Assembly: GCF_010686685.1 (NCBI RefSeq)
Contig: NZ_JAAGWD010000001.1
Span: 620,001 to 684,000 of the forward strand
Length of the DNA stretch: 64,000 nucleotides
Reading direction: 5' to 3'
From: Pontibacter burrus
GTDB taxonomy: Bacteria > Bacteroidota > Bacteroidia > Cytophagales > Hymenobacteraceae
Numbering within the stretch: the stretch's first letter is position 1; the number at the start of each line of letters is the position of its first letter. The notes under the pieces were generated by a model that saw nothing but the letters and a program-made list of their open reading frames with translations, was not told where the DNA came from and did not search any database. A program made the translations under genes and the position numbers. Positions 25,069 to 34,598 of the stretch are shown one piece after another.

Positions 25069-27260
25069 TACTGGACCACAAATCTGGCAGTTTTATACTG
25101 GCCCTGGCGCGTAACAGCTTTCAGGAAGTACATGCCTGCTTTCAGGTTATGAACGGGCACGTTGTTGTGCTGCTTATAGTTGCTACCGCTGTCGAGTACC
25201 CGCTTGCCAATGGCATCATAAACTACGAAGGTTACCGGAACCGAGGCCTGTACGCGTACAGCATTGGCCTTATTTACCAGGTTCGGGTAAACAGCTATAG
25301 TTAAGTCTGTACCAGGAGCTTCGGGGCTGGGCTGGTAGCCGGATGTCTGCTGCATAAGGTATAGGCCACCACCCTGCGTACCGGCAACGAGGTATAGTTT
25401 GCCTGGTCCGCCCAGTGCTGCGGCAGTAATGCTTCCGCGCTTACCTAATTTGGTTGGCTGCAATGCATCAGTTAAAGGGTTTTCCAGTAGCTCGGTTTCA
25501 GCCTTAAAAGTTTGGTTCAGGATGGCATTCAGATTGCGGTATACGCTTATTGTTCCGCTTTCGTCTATAGTTAGCAAATCTGTATTTCCGTCTCCGTCTA
25601 TATCTATAGTTGCAGGGTACAGATTACGCTGCTCAAAACTGAAACTGATACCGCCCAGGTTGGTCTTTGTTAACGAAAAAGCAGGGTTTTCATTGGACCC
25701 GGTATTGGTAAAGAGCTGTAGCTCACCACTTGCTTTGCCCAGGATCATGTCCTGGTCTCCATCCTTGTCGGCATCAAAAAAAGCAGGTACATCGCCATTG
25801 CCAGCCGTATGTAGCACTATTTGCTCAACCCAGCTATAGTTAGGGCCTGGCAGGTAAACAATACGGGTGCTGTTGCCTTGTATGCGGGTGTAAGTCAGCA
25901 CCAGGTCGAGTTGCTCATCTCCGTTAAGGTCGGCAAAAAGGGGTTTGATATTGCGTAACTGTTGGCTGGCAAGGTTCAGGTAATTATCGGTAACAAGCGT
26001 AAAAGCGGGCTCGGTTGTAGTGCCGGTATTTTCGAAATGGCTTATAGTTGCTACATACTGGCCGTTACGGAATGCTCCGCTGTTGCCAACTAACATATCC
26101 AGGTCGCCATCGCCATCCAGGTCTGCAAAAGCCGGGTAAGCGCCTTCGCCAAAGTCCAGCATCTGGTTTTGCAGAAAATCATCCTGCGCAAACTCAAAAT
26201 CCGGTTTATTGACCAGGCCTTTGTTTTGGTATAGCCATACAGAGCGTTGTAGTTCCGGCTTTGCTTCCTCGGTATTGGCCAGGTTAGGGGCTACCAGCAG
26301 ATCCGGAATGCCGTCAAAAGTTACATCCTCGTAATAGGCTGCCGGAAACCTGCTAAAGCTGGCCTGCTTTGTGTTTGCCGGGAAATTTATAGTTAGCTCA
26401 TCCATCAGGGCCTCCCGATTTGTGCCTTTGTTTTCCATTAGCACCAGATCGTTGCATTGCACGCCACCAGTCAGCAGGTCCTGATCACCGTCGCCATCTA
26501 CATCCAGAAGCAGCAGCGAGCTACCGGTGTGGCCGCTGTGTAAAGGGCTAGCCATACGGCACGCTGCCCCGAAAACATAGTTGTTGCAGCCATCGCACTC
26601 GGTTATGCCGCCCCACCATATCGAGTTGCGCACAAAGCTGAGAGAATTGCAGTCGAGGTTGTTTTCTGCACGCATGTTCTGGTAATATTCCAGCCGCTCG
26701 CCGTGCGAGAACTCAGATACCAGTATATCCAGGTCGCCGTCGCCATCCATATCGGCTATGGCTGGTACATCAACAGACAAGAGTTGCAGGTTCACCCCGC
26801 GGTCGTATAGGATGGCCTCTTCGGCAACTATAAACCGTGGCAGGTTATTAGCTCCTTTCTCTTGCCTGTAAACTTTTATTCCAAGTGGGGTGCTGGTAAA
26901 AATATCTTTCAGGCCATCGCAGTTATAGTCGCGCAGGAGCACCCAGGCGTTTAAGTCGGTCGGGAAGAGAGCCTCGTACTCGGGAGCATATTTGTAGTGC
27001 CAGCTTCCGTTCTGGCGTACTGCCAGCCAGGTAAATACCTTATGCTGCATCCGGTCGTAGGCAAAAAGGTCGGGCTGGTTATCGAAGTTCAGGTCTATAG
27101 TTGAGAACTGTGGTGTATTGAGTCCGCCGCTCCAGGGCTGTGGCAGTGTACCCTGCGCGGTTTTTACCGGTACATCGTGGCGGAGCACAAACTGCAGCGG
27201 CTCCTGGGCCAGCACAGCAGTAGCGGTAAAGAACAGAAGCAGGGTAAATATCTTTTTCAT
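25068..27260 (-). CDS. Secreted FG-GAP/VCBS-repeat protein with type IX sorting domain
   Basis: 730 residues: signal peptide MKKIFTLLLFFTATAVLA (then QE), then about seven FG-GAP/VCBS repeats with calcium-binding DxDxDG loops (DMDGDGDLDILVSEF, DVDGDGDQDLLTGG, DLDGDGDLDMLVGN, DIDGDGNTDLLTID), building an integrin-like beta-propeller. The last 80 residues (IAVYPNLVNKANAVRVQA ... GMYFLKAVTRQGQ ... ARFVVQ) are a type A C-terminal sorting domain for the type IX secretion system. It should be exported across the outer membrane and attached or released at the surface. Ligand unknown. Confidence 0.9.
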   Translation of the reverse strand: MKKIFTLLLFFTATAVLAQEPLQFVLRHDVPVKTAQGTLPQPWSGGLNTPQFSTIDLNFDNQPDLFAYDRMQHKVFTWLAVRQNGSWHYKYAPEYEALFPTDLNAWVLLRDYNCDGLKDIFTSTPLGIKVYRQEKGANNLPRFIVAEEAILYDRGVNLQLLSVDVPAIADMDGDGDLDILVSEFSHGERLEYYQNMRAENNLDCNSLSFVRNSIWWGGITECDGCNNYVFGAACRMASPLHSGHTGSSLLLLDVDGDGDQDLLTGGVQCNDLVLMENKGTNREALMDELTINFPANTKQASFSRFPAAYYEDVTFDGIPDLLVAPNLANTEEAKPELQRSVWLYQNKGLVNKPDFEFAQDDFLQNQMLDFGEGAYPAFADLDGDGDLDMLVGNSGAFRNGQYVATISHFENTGTTTEPAFTLVTDNYLNLASQQLRNIKPLFADLNGDEQLDLVLTYTRIQGNSTRIVYLPGPNYSWVEQIVLHTAGNGDVPAFFDADKDGDQDMILGKASGELQLFTNTGSNENPAFSLTKTNLGGISFSFEQRNLYPATIDIDGDGNTDLLTIDESGTISVYRNLNAILNQTFKAETELLENPLTDALQPTKLGKRGSITAAALGGPGKLYLVAGTQGGGLYLMQQTSGYQPSPEAPGTDLTIAVYPNLVNKANAVRVQASVPVTFVVYDAIGKRVLDSGSNYKQHNNVPVHNLKAGMYFLKAVTRQGQYKTARFVVQ

Positions 27261-27391
27261 AGGAGATCGGGGAGCAAAATGTACTGTGGTGCCTTTTCAG
27301 TTTTGAATGTATATTGCAACCTCTATGGCAGCTATAGTTTAACGCAGCGGGCCGCTTTTACAGCATTTATACTATAAATTTAACTATTTAC

Positions 27392-28678
27392 ATGCAGATC
27401 AGCATCGAATTTCTGTATCAAAAATACCTGGAATGCCGCCATGTAAGCACCGACTCACGTGCCGAGCAGGATCAAAGCCTGTTTTTTGCGCTGAACGGAC
27501 CGAACTTCAAAGGGGCAAAGTTTGCTACCACGGCACTGGAGAAAGGCGCCAAGTATGCTGTAGTAGATGATCCAGCCATGGCGGCCGATAATGTTTTTGT
27601 GGTAGAAGATACCCTGCAAACGCTGCAGGACCTGGCGCGCCATCATCGCAGAACACTGAGCATACCGGTAATAGGAATAACCGGAAGCAACGGGAAAACC
27701 ACTACCAAAGAGCTGATCTACACAGTACTGAGCCAGAAGTTTAATACGCTGTACACGCAAGGCAACCTGAACAACCACATCGGCGTGCCACTGACACTGC
27801 TACGCATCAAACCGGAGCACGAAATGGCTATTATCGAGATGGGCGCCAACCATATCGGCGAAATTGAATTGCTTTGTACGATTGCCCTGCCAACACATGG
27901 TATGATCACGAACATAGGGAAGGCGCACCTGGAAGGTTTTGGAAGCTTAGAGGGGGTAGCGCGCGGCAAAAGCGAACTATACGTGCACCTCGACAAAACT
28001 GCAGGCACCGTGTTTGTAAATACCGGCAACGACCACTTGATGCGCATGAGCCGCCGCATCGCCGACAAAATAACTTACCCAGCCACTGAAGATTTTTACC
28101 ACAGCGAACTGCTGGAAGCATCGCCATACGTGGTGTATAAAGACGAAGAAGACAACGTGGTGCATACCCAACTGGTAGGGAGCTATAACTATGAAAACAT
28201 GGCTGCAGCTGCCTGCATTGGCAAATACTTCGGGGTGCCGCTTAGCAAAGCCAACGAAGCTATCGCCAACTATAGCCCGGTAAATAACCGCTCGCAGGTA
28301 CTGCAAAAAGGCAGTAATACCATTATTCTGGATGCTTACAACGCCAATCCGACTTCTATGGCCGCCGCTATCCGCAACTTTGGTAGCATGAACGCGCCGC
28401 GCAAAGTAGTTATACTGGGCGATATGTTTGAGATGGGCAACGAAAGTATAACTGAACACACTGCCCTGGGAACTATAGCCGCCGAACAGCCTTTCGATAT
28501 GGTGCTGCTATGCGGAAAAGACATGCAATACGCTGCCAAAGCTAACCCCTATTTCAAACATTTCGAAACGAAGCAGGAGCTACAAAACTGGCTGCAGCAA
28601 AACACCATTTCAGAAAGCTACATCCTTATAAAAGGCTCGCGTGGTATGGGGCTGGAGACGTTGGTGGAGTTGCTATAG
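27392..28678 (+). CDS. murF: UDP-N-acetylmuramoyl-tripeptide--D-alanyl-D-alanine ligase
   Basis: 428 residues, usual MurF length. The N-terminal domain has HVSTDSRAEQDQSLFFAL (the UDP-MurNAc-tripeptide binding STDSR motif), the central ATPase has GITGSNGKTTTKE at 95-107, MGANHIGEIE and NHIGVPLTLL, and the C-terminal domain contains ILDAYNANPTSM. MurF adds D-Ala-D-Ala to the peptidoglycan precursor in the cytoplasm. It lies apart from the main dcw cluster, as in many Bacteroidota. The stop codon is inside a CTATAG word (TTG CTA TAG). Confidence 0.97.
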   Translation: MQISIEFLYQKYLECRHVSTDSRAEQDQSLFFALNGPNFKGAKFATTALEKGAKYAVVDDPAMAADNVFVVEDTLQTLQDLARHHRRTLSIPVIGITGSNGKTTTKELIYTVLSQKFNTLYTQGNLNNHIGVPLTLLRIKPEHEMAIIEMGANHIGEIELLCTIALPTHGMITNIGKAHLEGFGSLEGVARGKSELYVHLDKTAGTVFVNTGNDHLMRMSRRIADKITYPATEDFYHSELLEASPYVVYKDEEDNVVHTQLVGSYNYENMAAAACIGKYFGVPLSKANEAIANYSPVNNRSQVLQKGSNTIILDAYNANPTSMAAAIRNFGSMNAPRKVVILGDMFEMGNESITEHTALGTIAAEQPFDMVLLCGKDMQYAAKANPYFKHFETKQELQNWLQQNTISESYILIKGSRGMGLETLVELL

Positions 28679-28727
28679 TTTTGAATGAGTGATTGAGTAA
28701 ATAGATGAATAGCTAAAACTAAAAATC

Positions 28728-29234
28728 ATGAATATCAAGCTCATTAATTTTAAGTTTATAGCTATTCACGTACTTGCATCACTCCTTATGATACTTGCTG
28801 CTCGAGAACTTTATCTATTCTATAAGGCTCACTTTATTGAAGCAGCTTATTTATATAGCAATCAAACAGACAAATTTTTTGAACACATCGCTGCGCATGA
28901 AGGGAATAGCAATGATCCACAAGTAATATTCAATTACTTTTATGGCCGTTTCTTTTCAGGCTTAGGAGGTCTGCTTTTATCAACGTCTCTCTCTTGGTGG
29001 CTATCTAGAAAATCAGGAGTTCATAGCGCAAATATATTTCTAGTAGGTTTGCTGGGATTTAGCTTACTTTTTTTCATTCAAAGGGCCCGTTTTGACTTGC
29101 ATCAGATCATAAATTATTTCTTCGATACATATCGTGCTATTGGAGTCAGGCCTGTACTTTTGGTTCACGCAATTTTACTTACTTTGCTTAGCTCTCTTAT
29201 CTTCTTTTACAAAAACCAGAAGCCACTAGCGTAA
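28728..29234 (+). CDS. Small AT-rich membrane protein of unknown function
   Basis: 168 residues with four predicted membrane helices (about 11-32, 75-90, 99-116, 140-160) and a polar loop at 45-70. No family recognised. Its codon use is more AT-rich than the neighbours and no CTATAG word occurs inside, so it may be a more recent arrival. It follows murF by 49 nt and ends at a strong terminator, so it may be transcribed from the murF promoter. Confidence 0.6.
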   Translation: MNIKLINFKFIAIHVLASLLMILAARELYLFYKAHFIEAAYLYSNQTDKFFEHIAAHEGNSNDPQVIFNYFYGRFFSGLGGLLLSTSLSWWLSRKSGVHSANIFLVGLLGFSLLFFIQRARFDLHQIINYFFDTYRAIGVRPVLLVHAILLTLLSSLIFFYKNQKPLA

Positions 29235-29246
29235 ACAACTATAAAC

Positions 29247-29281
29247 AGAAAAGCCAGCAATTTATAGTTGCTGGCTTTTCT
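29247..29281. terminator. Bidirectional terminator between convergent genes
   Basis: A 14-bp stem, AGAAAAGCCAGCAA pairing with TTGCTGGCTTTTCT, with a 7-nt loop containing TTATAG. It serves the membrane protein gene and rfbC. Confidence 0.93.
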
Positions 29282-29302
29282 ATTTCTGAAGGGCTTTAGT
29301 AA

Positions 29303-29845
29303 TTAAAACGGCGACTCAAAGTTTCTTAACAGCGGCAGCACTTCATCCTTAGTCGATACAAGCGGATTTTCAATTCCCCAATCTATGCCTAATTCCGGGT
29401 CATTCCACAGCAGGCCGCCTTCTGCGGTTGGCTGGTAAAAATCGGTGCATTTGTACAGAAAAGTGGTGTTATCTTCCAGTGCTACGAAGCCGTGGGCAAA
29501 ACCTTCAGGTACATAAAATACATTCTGCTTTTCGGCATCCAGTATGCAGGTAATGTGCTTACCGTAGGTCAGGGAGTTCTTACGCAGATCAACGGCTACA
29601 TCCAGGGCGCGACCCGAAGAGACCCGCACCAGTTTGCCTTGTGCATAAGGCGGCTTCTGGAAGTGCAGTCCCCGCAATACACCTTTTTTAGAAACCGACT
29701 GGTTATCCTGTACAAAGTTTGGCGCTATTTTCAGTGGCTCGAACCATTTCATGCTGAAGGTCTCCAGAAAATAACCTCTGTCATCGCGAAACACACGTGG
29801 CTGAAACTCAATCAGGCCTTCAATCTCAAATGTTTTAAAATCCAT
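29303..29845 (-). CDS. rfbC: dTDP-4-dehydrorhamnose 3,5-epimerase
   Basis: 180 residues, normal RmlC length. Conserved cupin motifs: FQPRVFRDDRGYFLETF, FVQDNQSVSKKGVLRGLHFQ (with the catalytic His in RGLHFQ), VDLRKNSLTYGKH, FYVPEGFAHGF and YKCTDFYQPTAEGGLLWNDP. It catalyses 3,5-epimerisation in dTDP-L-rhamnose synthesis. rfbA, rfbB and rfbD are not beside it, so the pathway genes must be elsewhere. It follows the glycosyltransferase gene by 12 nt, implying an operon for a rhamnose-containing surface polysaccharide. Confidence 0.96.
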   Translation of the reverse strand: MDFKTFEIEGLIEFQPRVFRDDRGYFLETFSMKWFEPLKIAPNFVQDNQSVSKKGVLRGLHFQKPPYAQGKLVRVSSGRALDVAVDLRKNSLTYGKHITCILDAEKQNVFYVPEGFAHGFVALEDNTTFLYKCTDFYQPTAEGGLLWNDPELGIDWGIENPLVSTKDEVLPLLRNFESPF

Positions 29846-29857
29846 TTATACTATAGT

Positions 29858-30976
29858 TTATGCTATCTTCTGCTCTGTAACTTCGGCAATGGCGTGCAGG
29901 TAGCGCTGTATTACAAAGTTTACATCATACCGGGTTTCGGCAATGTGGCGGCTGGCTTTGCCCATTTCCTGTAACTGCTCCACGGGTAGTTGCAGCATCT
30001 GTTCCATCTTATCGACAAGGTCGGTGGCGTTACGCACGCGGCAGAGCAGGCCATTTATGTTTTGCTGCACTACTTCGCGGCAGCCAGGCACATTGGTCGC
30101 TATCAGTGGCTTGGCCATAGCAGCGGCTTCCAGCAAGGTGCGGGGCGTGCCCTCCCGGTACGATGGCAAAACCACACAATCGGCCTGCGCAATTATAGTT
30201 GCCACATCGTCGGTGGTGCCCAGGTATTCCACTGCGCCCGCAGCAAGCCATTCATCCAGCACGGTTTGCTTTATCCCGAAGCGGCTTCGCTCATCTACCT
30301 GGCCAATCAGCTGGCATTTTATCGTTGGATGCTTCGATTTAAGCAGGCGACAGGCTTCCATATATTCAGCCACGCCCTTTTCATACAACACCCGCGCTAT
30401 CATCAAGAATGTAAATGGGGCGGCAGAATCTGGTTTAGGCTGTGGCATAAAGGCCTGTAGGTCGATGCCAGAGCCAGGCAGTACTTCGGTTATAGCTACC
30501 TTTACTATGTTGTGCCGCAGGAAAAGCCGGCGGTCATCCTGGTTCTGGAAAAATACCTTCGCCGGATACTGAAATGCCTGCTTGTATAAGCGCAGTGCGA
30601 TGTTAGAGATATAATCCTTTTTAATGAAAACCGTACCCAGGCCCGATACGTTGTTTATAGCCGGAATACCCGCCAGTCGGGCCGCGAGTGCACCATAAAT
30701 ATTAGGTTTTATGGTATAGTGCAGCACTACGTCTGGCTTGACGTGGGAATAGGCACGGAATAAGCGCCAGGTAAGCCACAGGTCTTTAAAGGGGTTGGTG
30801 CCTTTCTCCATTGTAACGGGCACAAACCGGCAACCAGCTGCTATCAGGCGTTGCGAGTAAGCATCAGGCGTTGCTATGGCTATTACTTCATGGCCTTCAG
30901 CAAGTAGGGCCTTTATCAGGCTCAGCCGGAAGTTAAAGATATTCCATGATGTGTTAATAACTATAGCTATGCGCAT
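29858..30976 (-). CDS. Family 4 glycosyltransferase
   Basis: 372 residues with a GT-B fold. The N-terminal acceptor domain begins MRIAIVINTSWNIFNFRLSL and has HYTIKPNIYGALAARLAGIP. The C-terminal donor domain has FLMIARVLYEKGVAEYMEA and the GT4 EX7E-type motif PSYREGTPRTLLEAAAMAKP, then ATNVPGCREVV. It resembles PglA/WbpH-like enzymes that add an N-acetylhexosamine to an undecaprenyl-linked sugar, though donor and acceptor cannot be read. It is probably co-transcribed with rfbC, suggesting capsule or O-antigen synthesis. Confidence 0.9.
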   Translation of the reverse strand: MRIAIVINTSWNIFNFRLSLIKALLAEGHEVIAIATPDAYSQRLIAAGCRFVPVTMEKGTNPFKDLWLTWRLFRAYSHVKPDVVLHYTIKPNIYGALAARLAGIPAINNVSGLGTVFIKKDYISNIALRLYKQAFQYPAKVFFQNQDDRRLFLRHNIVKVAITEVLPGSGIDLQAFMPQPKPDSAAPFTFLMIARVLYEKGVAEYMEACRLLKSKHPTIKCQLIGQVDERSRFGIKQTVLDEWLAAGAVEYLGTTDDVATIIAQADCVVLPSYREGTPRTLLEAAAMAKPLIATNVPGCREVVQQNINGLLCRVRNATDLVDKMEQMLQLPVEQLQEMGKASRHIAETRYDVNFVIQRYLHAIAEVTEQKIA

Positions 30977-31111
30977 AAATGCATTAGTAGAGGCCTTGGG
31001 TGGTTGTCTGCGCTCCTAAACGTGGCAAGTTACCTAAAATAGCACTATCATCTGAAAAAATACCCTAAATTGCACACTTTCTTCCAAACCTTTTGGCTTT
31101 AAACCCGCTTT

Positions 31112-31804
31112 ATGCCTATCACGTCTTTTTTGCATTCGCATGTACTGATAGTAGTTTTGTTTCTGCTGCTGTTTACCTATAAAGTAATATTGCTGCTGCT
31201 GAACAAGCAAGATGTGTTGACCCGAGTGCGAAACAAAACTAAAGTAGTGGAAATGGTGTTGGGCACACTTGTACTGGTTACAGGCGGATGGCTGTTTTTT
31301 AACTATACCGGGGCACCTGTCTGGCTGATCACGAAAATTGTACTGGTAAGCATTGCTGTGCCATTGGGTATAGTTGGCCTGAGGCGGAATAACAAGGTGT
31401 TGGCAGTGCTTGCCCTGCTTATTTTTGCATATGTGTATGGCGTAGCAGAATCTGATAGCCTGACCATGCAGCAAAATAATAACAGGAGCCTAACCAGTGT
31501 AGATACTCCTGAAACCGACGCTGCCGAAGCAGGCAGTACAAAGGAATATATTGTAGCGTCGATGAACAATACGGCTTTAGCCAATGCGAAAGAAATTTAC
31601 GTAAACGAGTGTTCCAACTGCCACGGGCAAGATGGTACAAATGGCCTGAGCGGTGCACCAAACCTTACCCGGAGCCAGCTTAACCAGAACGACCGTGCAC
31701 TGGTAATTGCCAACGGCCGCGGCATGATGCCTGGCTATGGGAGAAAACTAAGCGAACAGGAGATAGAAGAACTGGCCGCATACACCATGACGTTTAATGA
31801 ATAA
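31112..31804 (+). CDS. Membrane protein with C-terminal class I cytochrome c domain
   Basis: 230 residues. Residues 1-115 form four membrane helices separated by short loops (RVRNKTKVVEMVLGTLVLVT...), resembling the SirB2-type four-helix membrane family. After a Ser/Thr/Asp-rich linker (120-150) comes a cytochrome c domain with the haem-binding motif CSNCH (Cys167, Cys170, His171) and the distal Met in GRGMMPGYGRKL. The haem domain should face the periplasm. It probably shuttles electrons to or from a membrane oxidase. It lies three bases upstream of hflX, a close pairing whose meaning is unclear. Confidence 0.83.
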   Translation: MPITSFLHSHVLIVVLFLLLFTYKVILLLLNKQDVLTRVRNKTKVVEMVLGTLVLVTGGWLFFNYTGAPVWLITKIVLVSIAVPLGIVGLRRNNKVLAVLALLIFAYVYGVAESDSLTMQQNNNRSLTSVDTPETDAAEAGSTKEYIVASMNNTALANAKEIYVNECSNCHGQDGTNGLSGAPNLTRSQLNQNDRALVIANGRGMMPGYGRKLSEQEIEELAAYTMTFNE

Positions 31805-31807
31805 TTA

Positions 31808-32995
31808 ATGGGTAAAAAGAAATTTTACGAAACCGCTAAACCGCAGGAAACTGCCGTGCTGGTGGCCGTGCCTGGCTACCGCCAAACCGATGAACAGACA
31901 AAAGAGTACCTCGATGAGCTTGCTTTTTTAACAGAAACCGCCGGTGCCGAAACGATAAAGCGCTTCGTGCAGAAACTAGAGAAACCGGACCGCGCCACTT
32001 TTGTAGGGAGCGGAAAGCTGGAAGAAATAAAAGCTTTTGTAAAAGAGCATAACGTGGATATGGTTATCTTCGACGATGACCTTAGCCCGTCGCAGGTACG
32101 TAATATTGAGAACGAACTGCAGGTAAAAATCGTGGACCGAAGCCTGCTTATTCTGGATATTTTCGCGCTTCGTGCCAAAACTGCCCAGGCACATGCCCAG
32201 GTCGAGATGGCTCAGTACCAGTACCTGCTTCCCCGCCTTACCAATCTCTGGACCCACTTATCAAAACAAAAAGGTGGTATTGGTATGAAAGGCCCTGGTG
32301 AAACGGAAATTGAAACCGACCGCCGTATTGTGCGTGATAAAATTTCCTTGCTGCGTGAACGTTTGAAGAAGTTTGAGAAGCAGAACTTTGAGCAGCGCAA
32401 GGCCCGTACGGGAATGGTGCGTGTAGCGCTGGTAGGATATACCAACGTAGGTAAATCCACGATCATGAACCTGCTTTCAAAGTCGGATGTGTTTGCTGAA
32501 AACAAGCTGTTTGCTACTGTTGATGCCACCGTTCGGAAAGTAGTGCTGGATAATATCCCGTTCCTGCTCTCTGATACAGTAGGGTTTATCCGTAAGCTGC
32601 CAACCAAGCTGATTGAAGCATTTAAATCTACCTTGGACGAGATCCGTGAAGCGGACCTGCTGGTGCATGTCGTAGATGTGTCGCATCCGTCGTTTGAAGA
32701 GCATATCGAAGTGGTAAACGATACATTGAAAGACATTAAAGCAGCAGACAAGCCTGTGTTGCTGGTATTTAATAAAGTAGATCTTTACCTGCAGAAACGC
32801 GAGCAGGAAATGCAGGAAGAAGGCCATGAAGTGTTGCCGGCCCTCGATGATTTGAAAGCTACGTACATGGCAAAGATACATGCACCGGCACTTTTCATCT
32901 CGGCAACCAACAAGCTGAATATCGATGATCTTCGGGAAGAGCTGCAGCGCCGTGTGGCCGAAATCCACTACCAGCGCTATCCGAATAACGTATAA
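31808..32995 (+). CDS. hflX: GTPase HflX
   Basis: 395 residues. The N-terminal HflX domain contains FVGSGKLEEIKAFV and IFDDDLSPSQVRNIE. The linker carries GGIGMKGPGETEIETDRR, the signature of the family. The G domain has G1 GYTNVGKST near residue 210, G3 DTVGFI near 255 and G4 NKVD near 321. HflX binds the 50S subunit and splits stalled 70S ribosomes under stress. It lies 3 nt downstream of the cytochrome c gene, so it is almost certainly in the same transcript, and is closed by a 19-bp terminator. Confidence 0.97.
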   Translation: MGKKKFYETAKPQETAVLVAVPGYRQTDEQTKEYLDELAFLTETAGAETIKRFVQKLEKPDRATFVGSGKLEEIKAFVKEHNVDMVIFDDDLSPSQVRNIENELQVKIVDRSLLILDIFALRAKTAQAHAQVEMAQYQYLLPRLTNLWTHLSKQKGGIGMKGPGETEIETDRRIVRDKISLLRERLKKFEKQNFEQRKARTGMVRVALVGYTNVGKSTIMNLLSKSDVFAENKLFATVDATVRKVVLDNIPFLLSDTVGFIRKLPTKLIEAFKSTLDEIREADLLVHVVDVSHPSFEEHIEVVNDTLKDIKAADKPVLLVFNKVDLYLQKREQEMQEEGHEVLPALDDLKATYMAKIHAPALFISATNKLNIDDLREELQRRVAEIHYQRYPNNV

Positions 32996-33008
32996 AACTA
33001 TAGTTATC

Positions 33009-33052
33009 AGAAACAGGAAGAGCTGCCTTTGCGGGCAGCTCTTCCTGTTTCT
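33009..33052. terminator. 19-bp perfect terminator hairpin between hflX and phoU
   Basis: AGAAACAGGAAGAGCTGCC pairs exactly with GGCAGCTCTTCCTGTTTCT around a 6-nt loop. It lies between convergent genes and can serve both. Confidence 0.9.
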
Positions 33053-33064
33053 AAAGTTTGCAGC

Positions 33065-33766
33065 TTAAGCGTTTTCGCTATTATCGTTGCCGTTAGCTTT
33101 CTTCTTCTTTTTTGATTTGTGCTTCACCACTTTGGCATCGCGGTAGAAGATGATCTCTTCAGCAATGTTGGTAATCTGATCACCAACTCGTTCCACTTTT
33201 TTTATGATCGAAAGTAGGGCCAGGCACTCTTTAATAGACTCAGGGTAAATCTGCAGATAAGCGGCCACTACATCATCTGATTTGCGGTAGATCTTGTTTA
33301 GCATCTTATCTCGCTTGATGACGGTGCGGGCTAGTTCTGTGTTACTGGCTTTATAGGCTTTGCGGCAATCAGCAAACATGGCAATGGCCTCTGTAAACAT
33401 TGCGTATGTGTTCGTTTTTTCGAGGAGTTCGGGTAAGAACGGGCGTTCCTGTTGCTGTACAAACATGGATATGCCTTCCGCTGTATCACCGATGCGCTCC
33501 AGGTTGGCGTTTATCTTGAGGGTAGCTAGTATCAGGCGCAGGTCTACGGCAACAGGCGTGTATAGAGCCAGCAGGTTTTCGCACATGCTGTCTATCTTCA
33601 CGTCATAGTTATTCACTTTTCTGCCAAGCTTCACTACTTTAGCTGCCAGCTCATGGTCTGCCTTCAGCATGGCCTCATGGCCGCTTTGCAGCTGGTACTC
33701 TACCAGGTCCCACATGTCCATCAGCTTCGACTTTAGGCGCTCCAGTTCTAGATCTATATGGTTCAT
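33065..33766 (-). CDS. phoU: Phosphate signalling protein PhoU
   Basis: 233 residues, all-helical, with two PhoU repeats: LGRKVNNYDVKIDSMCENLL ... DLRLILATLKINANLERIGD and RDKMLNKIYRKSDDVVAAYL ... LLSIIKKVERVGDQITNIAE. The ERIGD and ERVGD metal-binding motifs are intact. The C-terminus is a Lys-rich tail (HKSKKKKKANG). PhoU links Pst transporter state to the PhoR/PhoB kinase pair and inhibits uptake when phosphate is plentiful. It is the last gene of the pst operon, 58 nt after pstB. No phoR or phoB is present in the window. Confidence 0.96.
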   Translation of the reverse strand: MNHIDLELERLKSKLMDMWDLVEYQLQSGHEAMLKADHELAAKVVKLGRKVNNYDVKIDSMCENLLALYTPVAVDLRLILATLKINANLERIGDTAEGISMFVQQQERPFLPELLEKTNTYAMFTEAIAMFADCRKAYKASNTELARTVIKRDKMLNKIYRKSDDVVAAYLQIYPESIKECLALLSIIKKVERVGDQITNIAEEIIFYRDAKVVKHKSKKKKKANGNDNSENA

Positions 33767-33824
33767 TATTTAACTTCTGTTTTAGATTTTAGCCTTTACT
33801 ATACTTGCCAGAGAGAACAGGCTT

Positions 33825-34589
33825 TTACCCGAAGCGGCCTGTAATATAGTTCTGTGTGCGCTCGTGTTTAGGGCTGGTAAACATGATCTTGGTTTTAGAG
33901 AACTCCACCAGTTCGCCCATGTAGAAGAAAGCCGTTTGGTCGCTTACGCGTCCTGCCTGCTGCATGTTGTGCGTAACTATAACAATGGTATAGTCTTTCT
34001 TCAGTTCGTAAATAAGCTCCTCTATCTTGGCTGTGGAGATCGGGTCCAGGGCCGAGGTAGGTTCATCCATCAAGATAACCGAAGGCGAAATAGCCAGCGC
34101 ACGGGCAATGCAAAGGCGCTGTTGCTGCCCGCCCGATAACGCGAGCGCCGACTTATCAAGCTTATCTTTTACTTCATCCCAAAGTGCGGTCTGGCGCAGC
34201 GAAGTTTCAGCAGTTTCGGCAAGTACACGCTTGTCTTTAATGCCCTGGATGCGCAATCCGTAAACCACGTTTTCGAATATAGTTTTCGGGAAAGGGTTCG
34301 GCTTCTGGAACACCATGCCCACTTCTTTGCGGAGCTCATCCACACGTACATCCTTGCCATAAATATCGCGGTTGTCCAGCAGAATCTCACCTTCTACTCT
34401 AAAACCGTCGATGTAATCGTTCATGCGGTTAAGAGTGCGCAGAAACGTAGACTTACCGCAGCCGGACGGACCAATGAAAGCTGTAACAGCCTTCTCCTCC
34501 ATCGCAATGTTAATGTCTTTAAGGGCATGGAAGTTGCCATAGTATGCATTCAGGCTTTTGGCTTCCAGTTTATAGTTCTTCTTACTCAT
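33825..34589 (-). CDS. pstB: Phosphate ABC transporter ATP-binding protein
   Basis: 254 residues with Walker [10 protein letters not shown] at 40-48, Q-loop [13 protein letters not shown] (the NPFP signature of PstB), ABC signature LSGGQQQR, Walker [14 protein letters not shown] and switch His THNMQQ. It powers high-affinity phosphate import through PstA/PstC. It lies 9 nt from pstA. Confidence 0.98.
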   Translation of the reverse strand: MSKKNYKLEAKSLNAYYGNFHALKDINIAMEEKAVTAFIGPSGCGKSTFLRTLNRMNDYIDGFRVEGEILLDNRDIYGKDVRVDELRKEVGMVFQKPNPFPKTIFENVVYGLRIQGIKDKRVLAETAETSLRQTALWDEVKDKLDKSALALSGGQQQRLCIARALAISPSVILMDEPTSALDPISTAKIEELIYELKKDYTIVIVTHNMQQAGRVSDQTAFFYMGELVEFSKTKIMFTSPKHERTQNYITGRFG

Positions 34590-34598
34590 GAGTATAGT

